NCBI GenBank assembly: GCA_051745935.1
Contig: JBNJEM010000289.1
Span: forward strand, 1 to 9,540
Source of the DNA: JBNJEM01 sp051745935
Lineage (GTDB): Bacteria > Planctomycetota > Planctomycetia > Pirellulales > Pirellulaceae
Direction: 5' to 3'
DNA length: 9,540 bases
Shown: positions 1 to 4,977 of the stretch, in pieces
Layout: every line of letters begins with the position of its first letter
Numbering within the stretch: the first letter of the stretch is position 1
Notes under the pieces: model-generated
What the model was told of the DNA's origin: nothing
The model's database searches: none
What the model saw: the letters and a program-made list of their open reading frames with translations, nothing else
Translations under genes and position numbers: made by a program

Positions 1-638
1 CCGCCCGGCGCCCACTGAGCCCAATACCGGAGAGCGTCATGGATGTTTTTAAACGCCCCGAGACATCACACGGAAGACGTCTCGCCGCATGGATAGGGAA
101 AATCGCAAAAATGACCGCGTTCCGTCACCCGTTTCGGCCATTATCCTCTCACGTCGCCTGGATCCCGTCCCGGCACGCCGCTCTGGCCCACATCCCCCCG
201 CTTGGACCCCGTACACGGGGATCGGAGACTCGTTTACTTTTTCCCTTTAAGTAATGAGTCACCCCGCTCCGGACGTTCTCCCCCACTCCCTGACGGTGCA
301 TCCACGCGCCCCGGCCAGCGTCACGCGGGACCGTTATTCTGCTAATCCCGAAGAAGGAACCCGGCCATGGAAAGTGACATTATGTCGCCAAGTGCAGTTG
401 GCACACGACCAAAACGGCTCAACACCGCAATGGACCCTATCACCTGAGAGGCGGTCGCTTTATTTCGTGTTTATGGGGAGACACTGAGACAATGTATGTC
501 CGATTGACTGATCGACACTCCGGAGCGGTTAATCGCGAGCGATCGCTTGTGTTGGGTGCGGGCTCCGTGCCGAAATCGTGGCCAACTCGTCTCCGCTTTC
601 GACGGTGCGCTTACACCACACAGGTAGAGCGACCGACA
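1..638. other. Region without a recognisable gene; small plus-strand ORFs only
   Basis: I recognise no protein here. On the plus strand one frame is open from the left edge to a TAA at 252-254. It overlaps by one base the ATG at 254 of a 77-codon frame (TAATG arrangement), and a third frame starts at 492, four bases after that one ends. The third frame runs to 773 and overlaps the end of the minus-strand gene at 639. None of the three shows a family motif, membrane segment or clearly biased codon use, so the tandem arrangement may be chance. The best-looking ribosome binding site in the stretch belongs to a 26-codon ORF at 367, listed separately. Confidence 0.4.
367..447 (+). CDS. Possible 26-residue small ORF with a good ribosome binding site
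   Basis: An ATG at 367 is preceded by AAGGA at 354-358, a spacing of 8 bases. The frame reads MESDIMSPSAVGTRPKRLN and continues a few residues to a TGA at 445-447. I do not recognise the peptide. It could be a genuine small protein, the surviving start of a longer gene cut by rearrangement, or chance. It lies inside a longer alternative frame (254-487) that has no equally good start signal. Only the start context supports it. Confidence 0.2.
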   Translation: MESDIMSPSAVGTRPKRLNTAMDPIT

Positions 639-1277
639 TCAGCAATCCCACACGAAAAGCCAGGCAGCCCCGATTTCTGGTGCAATCACCAGGAGGTTCC
701 CGTTGTGCCAAGGGATATTCGAATTCGAAGGACCTCGCTCTCGGGCCACAAACCAGATGTCGGGCGATCCTAACAAATCCCGCAATTGCTTATCACCTCT
801 GTACTTCTTTGACGCCGCATACAATGGACGCGTCGGCATATTGCAATGGATGCCAATTTCGGTCGGCACAGGCCCATGCTTCCACTGACGGCAATTCCAC
901 GGGGGAGGAGAATTCAACCACGCTACTGCGACATCCCGTTGTACCTCTAGTGCAATACACGTCTTTCCATCCCCGTGCAATCCTCCGTGCGTATCCTTCG
1001 CAAGGATAATCTGAGCTGATAGCGGACACGACAAGCCGGTGACGGCTTCAAATTCTCCCACTGGATCTGTCAACTCCTCGCGCAAATACCGCGGAACAGC
1101 CACCTTGAAAAATGCCCGGGGACCATACCACGCCGCGATCACAAGCAGCGAGAATGTGACGCAACCGACCGCGACCAGAAGTATGGCCTTATGGATGTTT
1201 CGACGAATCTGCTTATTGGAATCACCCATGTCGTCGCGAACTCCATTTAATAGCGACACGATCTCTTTTTCACGCAC
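639..1277 (-). CDS. Single-pass membrane protein, candidate RHS immunity protein
   Basis: This 212-residue protein resembles no family I can name. Residues 1-30 are polar and end in a basic stretch (KQIRRNIHK). Residues 31-50 form one strong transmembrane helix, and the remaining roughly 160 residues are soluble with scattered cysteines and tryptophans. The positive charges before the helix suggest the N-terminus is cytoplasmic and the large domain lies outside the cytoplasm. It begins 13 bp after the stop of the RHS gene, on the same strand. That is the standard position of an immunity gene behind an RHS/polymorphic toxin C-terminus, and is the sole basis for the role. The start used is the GTG at 1277. 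An ATG at 1229 (MGDSNK), with GGAG upstream, is a realistic alternative giving 196 residues. GC content is about 50 percent, lower than the cytochrome gene in this window. An unrelated membrane protein is the main alternative. Confidence 0.65.
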   Translation of the reverse strand: MREKEIVSLLNGVRDDMGDSNKQIRRNIHKAILLVAVGCVTFSLLVIAAWYGPRAFFKVAVPRYLREELTDPVGEFEAVTGLSCPLSAQIILAKDTHGGLHGDGKTCIALEVQRDVAVAWLNSPPPWNCRQWKHGPVPTEIGIHCNMPTRPLYAASKKYRGDKQLRDLLGSPDIWFVARERGPSNSNIPWHNGNLLVIAPEIGAAWLFVWDC

Positions 1278-1290
1278 CCATCAGTATGTT

Positions 1291-2139
1291 CTACACTTCC
1301 TCACAGTGCGTGAAAGAAACTCCAGTTTCCTCAGCCCAGAAGCATTCGATATCAAAAGGTTTACCAATAGTGGTGCCGGCTAACGATAGGAATTCTTGAG
1401 CTTTTTGGATCACGCAGCCACACCAGGGTAAACTGAACGCCTCGTCTTCTTCCAGGCTACTGCGGAAATCATATTCGTCTGTGACAGTGGCGTGAAAACA
1501 TAAGTCGGCGGAGCACTCGCAGCAACACATTTCCTGTCCGTTGCTTGTATATATTTGGCCCTCGCCGCACGAGACTGTGCCGTGGGCCCATCCGGACCAC
1601 GAGATCCATTTCAGGGCATAATACATGTCCCCTTGCTCGTATTTGTAGTCGCCACTCAAGTATTCTGGGAGGACGGTCTTCCCTTCCTTTCCGCACTCGG
1701 ACTGTTTGTCCGCTTGGTTCTCCAACGGGAGCCTAGCAAAGTCAGCCTCCTTGAGTTTCGTTAGGCATGCTTGAGGGCACACTGTTCCCACGTACTGGCC
1801 ACTGTGTCCGAGAAATCTCCAGAGTAGCTCGGATGCGCATGGATAAATGATGGCACCACCAGTTGCGGCCCATTCCAGCAGCGACTGACAGGTCGAAATC
1901 TCGAAAAGACTTGGATTATCCGGAACCTCTAATCCCATTGGATCGAAATATGTTAATGGCGAGTCAACCGCATACTGATAGTGATTGACGCCACTGAGAA
2001 AACCTAACTGATCCCGGCTCACAAACCGCCCCAACTGCGGATGATAGACGCGATGCCGGTAATAGTACAGGCCGGTGGCCGGATCGAAGGCGCGGCGGGT
2101 GTAGAGCGTTGGCGGCTCGTTTACGTCCCGACAGGACAA
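1291..2139 (-). CDS. RHS repeat-associated core tail with cysteine-rich C-terminal toxin-like domain (N-terminally truncated)
   Basis: Residues about 12-71, counted from a TTG at 2139, are a textbook RHS-associated core: FDPATGLYYYRHRVY, then LGRFVSRDQLGF, NHYQYAVDSPLTY and the closing DPMGLE. In intact RHS proteins this core closes a long YD-repeat shell and the variable domain after it is the toxic payload. Here the shell is missing: the frame opens only at 2157, after an in-frame TGA at 2158-2160, so the gene is an orphan tail or was truncated. The variable domain (residues 72-282) has 15 cysteines, including a CCCEC cluster and a CGC, plus paired aromatics. I recognise no nuclease, deaminase or protease motif. 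The cysteines suggest metal binding or disulfides. The next gene, 13 bp downstream, is the likely immunity partner. No convincing start codon or ribosome binding site is visible, so expression may depend on recombination with a full-length RHS gene. Confidence 0.8.
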   Translation of the reverse strand: MSCRDVNEPPTLYTRRAFDPATGLYYYRHRVYHPQLGRFVSRDQLGFLSGVNHYQYAVDSPLTYFDPMGLEVPDNPSLFEISTCQSLLEWAATGGAIIYPCASELLWRFLGHSGQYVGTVCPQACLTKLKEADFARLPLENQADKQSECGKEGKTVLPEYLSGDYKYEQGDMYYALKWISWSGWAHGTVSCGEGQIYTSNGQEMCCCECSADLCFHATVTDEYDFRSSLEEDEAFSLPWCGCVIQKAQEFLSLAGTTIGKPFDIECFWAEETGVSFTHCEEV

Positions 2140-2157
2140 AGCACGTGGATTCGCATG

Positions 2158-2331
2158 TCAAAGATCCGACTGGCAGTATAACGCATGCAAATCGAGCGCG
2201 TGAATCGAAAGCACGTCCGCCTGCGTCCCGCCGCTTGGACTCGCCACGCTGCTCCGTGCCAATAGGGCCGCGGTAGTCGCCTCGATCTGGCTGCCGAATC
2301 CGTTCACCGCGTTGCCGACCCACGCGACCAC
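2158..2331 (-). pseudogene. Open frame in phase with the RHS tail, separated from it by one TGA
   Basis: A 57-codon frame runs from a GTG at 2331 (just after a TAG) to a TGA at 2158-2160. It reads VGNAVNGFGSQIEATTAALL, then a Ser/Gly-rich stretch and a C-terminal ALDLHALYCQSDL. Most codons end in G or C, as expected for coding sequence in this genome. It is in the same frame as the RHS core that opens directly after the TGA. It may be an upstream part of the RHS gene, or the tail of a different protein joined to the RHS cassette, with the TGA as a nonsense mutation. I recognise no RHS repeat in it. Chance cannot be excluded. Confidence 0.3.
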
Positions 2332-2431
2332 CTATCTTGCGGGGCGGTTTTTTCTGCCGGGGCACGCACCGATCGATGAGAAAGTTCGGCTTCGGGCAGC
2401 AGTCTTCGACGATGAAGACGAAAGGCTCAAT

Positions 2432-2749
2432 GTGGCCATGCACTTCCGCGAACTTGGTTCACTGGGGGGCGAGGCGCGCGTGCCGCTCGTGGCGGGCGGC
2501 TTCATCGTCGGCTTGCCCCTGGCGATTGTCGCTTTTATCCTTAACCCCTTTTGGCATCGACTTTGGCTATCATCACATTCCCGGGCGCCGCGGGCACGAC
2601 CGGAATTGGTCCCGAGCCGTGTTCGTCGGGGCCGGCGCGAACAGAGGCGGTCGCCAGCCGCGTCCGAACGGGTTGTCGTGCCCGACCGCGTCAATCACCG
2701 CCTCAATCGAGGAAGTGTGCCGCCGGGGCCAGGGGGCGTGGCGAAGTGA
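2432..2749 (+). CDS. Possible small membrane protein, unknown
   Basis: A frame open from a TTG at 2312 has its best start at the GTG of 2432 (VAMHFRELGS), with GAAAGG six bases upstream; an ATG follows at 2438. Shortly after the start comes a hydrophobic segment of about 23 residues, VPLVAGGFIVGLPLAIVAFI, followed by an aromatic boundary (NPFWHRLWL). Beyond about position 2590 the translation becomes Arg/Pro-rich and looks non-coding, so the true gene may end earlier through a frameshift. No family is recognised. It lies between the minus-strand RHS and Uma2 genes on the opposite strand. The membrane segment and start context are the only positive evidence. Confidence 0.25.
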   Translation: MAMHFRELGSLGGEARVPLVAGGFIVGLPLAIVAFILNPFWHRLWLSSHSRAPRARPELVPSRVRRGRREQRRSPAASERVVVPDRVNHRLNRGSVPPGPGGVAK

Positions 2750-3030
2750 TGCCCTCCAACGAAGCAGAGCGGAGTTTTACCCGTCCATGCATGCTGACAG
2801 TGCTTTCGAATTCGAGCGGCGAGTTATCCGGTGGTGGCACCCGCTTCAGCTGCAATGCCAGACACCCTGAAGTCCCTCCCCCTGAAATCGCTGCCGCGAT
2901 AATCGAGCCAAAGGTGATAAAGGATTGGCTGGGTCCGAACGCCCTTGAACATCGCATGGTCTGGATGGCGGTAGGGGAACAGAATATGGCGGATGCGTGG
3001 AAAAACCATCAGAAACATGGACCGGTCGCG
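2750..3030 (+). other. Stretch with protein-like translation on the plus strand, possible repeat or gene remnant
   Basis: One plus-strand frame here contains a stretch that reads like a genuine protein: PPPEIAAAIIEPKVIKDWL, followed by NALEHRMVWMAVGEQ and NMADAWKNHQKHG (about 2875-3030). The sequences before and after it in the same frame look like translated non-coding DNA. The minus strand of the same bases also gives several moderately open frames. I cannot assign a family. It could be a remnant of a gene, or a multicopy intergenic sequence that happens to be open in several frames. Confidence 0.25.
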
Positions 3031-3279
3031 GGTAAAGCAGCCCCTTGGTCAGCCCCTTCAGCGGGATCCGGTCACCAAGGTTCACGCGGAATTCGCCCCC
3101 TACGGTGGCCATCTCGTACCATTCGCCGCGCCGCACGTCCTCGATGGCCACTTGCACTTGGGTGTCTTCCGTCTCCGGCAGGATTTCACGCGCAGCTCGG
3201 TCGCTTCACGGAAATCCCAGGCGAAGGCGGTGACGATCCCCCGGCCCGGCTCCGCCGTCGTTTTCGAGGCGAGTCTCAT
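2846..3279 (-). pseudogene. Frameshifted gene translationally coupled to the Uma2 gene
   Basis: An ATG at 3279 overlaps the Uma2 stop codon in an ATGA arrangement, typical of translational coupling. The first frame reads MRLASKTTAEPGRGIVTAFA, then WDFREATELRV, and then loses protein character before a TAG at 3100-3102. From about 3186 a second frame continues naturally with EILPETEDTQVQVAIEDV and on through GGEFRVNLGDRIPLKGLTK. Loss of one base within 3181-3189 (GTGGAA to GTGAA on the minus strand) would rejoin them. The joined product would be a soluble protein of at least 85 residues of a family I do not recognise. The continuation past about 3020 to the stop at 2846 is proline-rich and may not be original sequence. 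A sequencing error, rather than a true mutation, would restore an intact gene. Confidence 0.5.
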
Positions 3280-3845
3280 CCATCGCGAAAGAGATCATCG
3301 ACCTTGAGTTCAAACCGCGGCACGCTGTTCAACCGCAAGGAGTCTCCACAGCCTAACGCACAAACGCAACCGTATCCTGACGAACTGGGGCTTGAATACG
3401 CCTCGATGCATTTTTCATCTGGAAGGATGACTAGATACTCGGCGACACCGGCGGCGGCGTAAAGCTTGGCTTTTTCTCGATCCACGGCCGCTGACGCAAC
3501 AGCGACTTCAATCACAAGGACCGCTTTTGACGGGTGTGCCCGCCGGTAATCATCCGGGCTTCCCGACACGACTGCGACGTCCGGTTCCGGTTCGGAACCA
3601 ACGAATGTCAAAGGCTGCTCCTGGCGCACATGAAACCCGCGTGGTACATTCGCCTTTAGCGATTCCACGAGGAACTGGACCAGCCAACTATGGAGCGGTG
3701 ATTTGATCATCTTCCTGACAATCACACCTTCCAGCAATTCGGTATTCTCATGGATGATTCCCATCCTCCCCAGACGGTGATATTGCTCGACCGAAACGGA
3801 TACGGCGGCCCGCCGGACAGCCGGATTCTCAAGGATTGATGGCAT
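3276..3845 (-). CDS. Uma2 family protein (DUF820, predicted PD-(D/E)XK nuclease fold)
   Basis: From the ATG at 3845 this is a 189-residue protein, the usual length for Uma2 proteins. The family hallmarks are present in order: a substrate-loop-like LLEGVIVRKM (37-46), LHSWLVQFLVESLK (51-64), EPEPDVAVVS (85-94, bearing the acidic residue of the fold), VLVIEV (109-114), DREKAKLYAAAGVAEYLVI (122-140), and a C-terminal FELKVDDLF. The usual SDSS after the IEV strand is replaced by AVAS, so part of the canonical motif has drifted. Uma2 proteins are abundant in cyanobacteria and planctomycetes, often associated with mobile DNA. Catalytic activity is predicted from fold and largely untested. An in-frame ATG at 3932 would add 29 unconserved residues and is less likely. 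The stop overlaps the next ATG by four bases, and a TATACT hexamer at 4014-4019 may be the promoter. Confidence 0.88.
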   Translation of the reverse strand: MPSILENPAVRRAAVSVSVEQYHRLGRMGIIHENTELLEGVIVRKMIKSPLHSWLVQFLVESLKANVPRGFHVRQEQPLTFVGSEPEPDVAVVSGSPDDYRRAHPSKAVLVIEVAVASAAVDREKAKLYAAAGVAEYLVILPDEKCIEAYSSPSSSGYGCVCALGCGDSLRLNSVPRFELKVDDLFRDG

Positions 3846-4013
3846 GGCAATCTCACATCGGAATGATTCATCCGAAACTCTTTGGCTGACCCTCTCGCGC
3901 GAACACACCACCAGTTTGGGCACCGGCCACATTCAATGTCGCAAGTAGTGCTGGCGTTGAAAACCTGACGCGTTCGCCAGTGCCTCGCGCGTCAAGATCC
4001 AATATTCCACACC

Positions 4014-4019
4014 AGTATA
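4014..4019 (-). promoter_or_regulatory. Putative -10 hexamer TATACT upstream of the Uma2 gene
   Basis: On the minus strand TATACT (one mismatch to TATAAT) lies about 170 bp before the ATG at 3845 and 80 bp before the alternative ATG at 3932. No good -35 hexamer is present at 16-18 bp; TTGCGT lies only 8 bp upstream, and TTGCCT 23 bp upstream. The call rests on the hexamer and its placement beside the tandem repeat. Confidence 0.25.
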
Positions 4020-4023
4020 ACAC

Positions 4024-4053
4024 AGTGACGCAATCCGCAGTGAGGCAATCCGC
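4024..4053. repeat. Two tandem copies of a 15-bp unit
   Basis: Positions 4024-4038 (AGTGACGCAATCCGC) and 4039-4053 (AGTGAGGCAATCCGC) are directly adjacent and differ at one base. They lie immediately upstream of the putative minus-strand -10 hexamer, where an activator or repressor site would be expected. A 15-bp period does not match one helical turn, so two bound proteins would sit on different faces. A chance duplication is also possible. Confidence 0.6.
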
Positions 4054-4209
4054 TGAATTGCCCGGAGAAGTGGGGCGGGTTGAGAAAAAAGCAAATCGGA
4101 CGGGTGGGCTGATTCGGCCGCGGTCCGACACCGATCCGCGCGATTACTCACCAGCAGACATCGTTCGGGCGTGGTCAGGTTGCCGCCTCCGATTTCATGA
4201 AATAAAGGT

Positions 4210-4297
4210 ATCTTATTGCATGTGAACGTGCTAGAACCGGGCGGATTTCGGCCAGATGAGGCCCCGAAAACGACGATAACTTCACGTGAAATAAGAT
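4210..4297. repeat. Long inverted repeat, 15 of 17 bp matching, 54-bp spacer
   Basis: The left arm ATCTTATTGCATGTGAA (4210-4226) is the reverse complement, with two mismatches, of the right arm TTCACGTGAAATAAGAT (4281-4297). The arms are AT-richer than the flanks. They could form the stem of a large hairpin or the ends of a small non-coding element. A REP-type transposase tail follows about 280 bp downstream, and such enzymes recognise palindromic hairpin sequences, so a relationship is possible but not shown. A binding site for a dimeric regulator is the alternative. Confidence 0.5.
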
Positions 4298-4401
4298 GTG
4301 GGTGGGGGGAGTTGGCCCCAAAACCCTGGTTCTGAGCACCTTGAATCGAGCCGGAAAAGCCCCAGTTTCCGCGCCAAGCGGACCAGAGGAATCAATGCCG
4401 T

Positions 4402-4515
4402 ATGGCAAAACGAACCCGACGCAAAGCCCCCGGACCCCGGGGGACGCGCAAAGAAACCGAGGCACGCCAGGGAGCTCGCGTGGGATGTGGCGTGAGACTC
4501 TGTTTTGGGTTTTAA
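4402..4515 (+). CDS. Possible small basic protein (37 residues)
   Basis: The ATG at 4402 starts a frame reading MAKRTRRKAPGPRGTRKE, then ETEARQGARVGCGV, ending at a TAA at 4513-4515. AGAGGA lies at 4385-4390, a somewhat long spacing of 11 bases. The strongly basic start resembles nucleic-acid-binding proteins. A second ATG at 4395 in another frame is closer to the ribosome binding site but gives a less protein-like product. It is followed directly by a T-rich, repeat-like stretch and then the transposase tail. It may be the start of a gene whose remainder was lost. Confidence 0.25.
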   Translation: MAKRTRRKAPGPRGTRKETEARQGARVGCGVRLCFGF

Positions 4516-4562
4516 GGGTTGCTTTCTTCTGTGCTTTCTTCGTGGAGTTTCGGTGGATTTTG
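4516..4562. repeat. T-rich segment resembling a widespread intergenic repeat
   Basis: The plus strand here contains GCTTTCTTCTGTGCTTTCTT followed by CGTGGAGTTTCGGTGGATT. This resembles, from memory, degenerate TTCTTCGTG...TTCGTGGAT elements found between genes in many environmental bacterial genomes, including planctomycetes. No second copy is visible in this window, so the assignment depends on prior knowledge and is tentative. Confidence 0.25.
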
Positions 4563-4576
4563 GGGGGTGAAGGCCG

Positions 4577-4858
4577 GTGGCGGATTATTTCGGCACGACG
4601 CCGGCGGCCTTTGCGTGCCGTTGCAGCGCCGCGCCTGGTCGGGACATCGCGGCTTGGCTCGCACGTCGCTTGACTGGCGCGACGTTGCGCGAGTTGGCGG
4701 AGCCGTTCGGGTTGGGGCATCCCGATAGCGTGAATAACCTGGTGCGTCGGGCGCGGAAGGCCCTGGACCAATTCCCGCCCCTACGGAAGGACGTAGCCAA
4801 CATCCGTGCACGTCTTGGGAAAAGCGAACATAGTGCCGAAAAAACCGAAAACAGGTGA
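4577..4858 (+). pseudogene. REP-associated-type tyrosine transposase, C-terminal fragment
   Basis: The 93-codon frame matches the C-terminal helix-turn-helix tail of REP-associated (Y1-type) transposases. It has a lead-in YFGTTPAAFACRC (4-16), RDIAAWLARRLTGATLRELA (22-41) and FGLGHPDSVNNLVRRARKAL (44-63), followed by LRKDVANIRARL and a charged tail ending KTENR. The second helix with S-x-x-N-L-V-R-R is the recognition helix of the DnaA-like fold. Intact proteins are roughly 200-330 residues, with an N-terminal HUH/Y1 catalytic domain containing HxH and the catalytic tyrosine. That entire domain is absent, and upstream DNA is T-rich and non-coding. The GTG at 4577 is preceded by a GGTGAAGG stretch, so the remnant might still be translated as a small DNA-binding protein. 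It is most simply a decayed insertion. It is convergent with the cytochrome gene, 119 bp away. Confidence 0.7.
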
Positions 4859-4977
4859 CCCCAAAGGGCCGGTGTAAAGTGTCGGCCTGCCCCCGCTATT
4901 CACCCGGCGTCGGATTCATCCTCGGTCGCGGCGGACTCGACCTCATGGCGTAAACCGACTCCCTGCTCGTCCTCCTG

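Larger units (their letters stand above)
3846..4401. other. Intergenic region with a tandem repeat and an inverted repeat
   Basis: I see no convincing gene between the Uma2 start and position 4402. Minus-strand frames of 70-90 codons exist near 3868-4151, but their translations lack motifs. The region contains the putative Uma2 promoter and tandem repeat (4014-4053) and the long inverted repeat (4210-4297), which are listed separately. It lies between oppositely oriented elements (Uma2 on minus, transposase tail on plus), so it should contain outward promoters for both. Confidence 0.5.

Noticed and set aside
2158..2160. TGA read through as selenocysteine or tryptophan
   Set aside because: No SECIS-like hairpin or redox motif is apparent at the site, and other genes here use TGA as a normal stop.
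1964..2443. 159-codon minus-strand frame overlapping the RHS start
   Set aside because: Its second half is the out-of-frame reading of the RHS core, and the first half has no motif or start signal.
4426..4443. CCCCCGGACCCCGGGGG as a regulatory hairpin
   Set aside because: It lies within a low-complexity GC run; the pairing is what such composition produces by chance.
4865..4891. Hairpin GGCCG...CGGCC between the transposase tail and the cytochrome as a terminator
   Set aside because: The stem is only 5 bp with an 11-base loop and no T-run on either strand.
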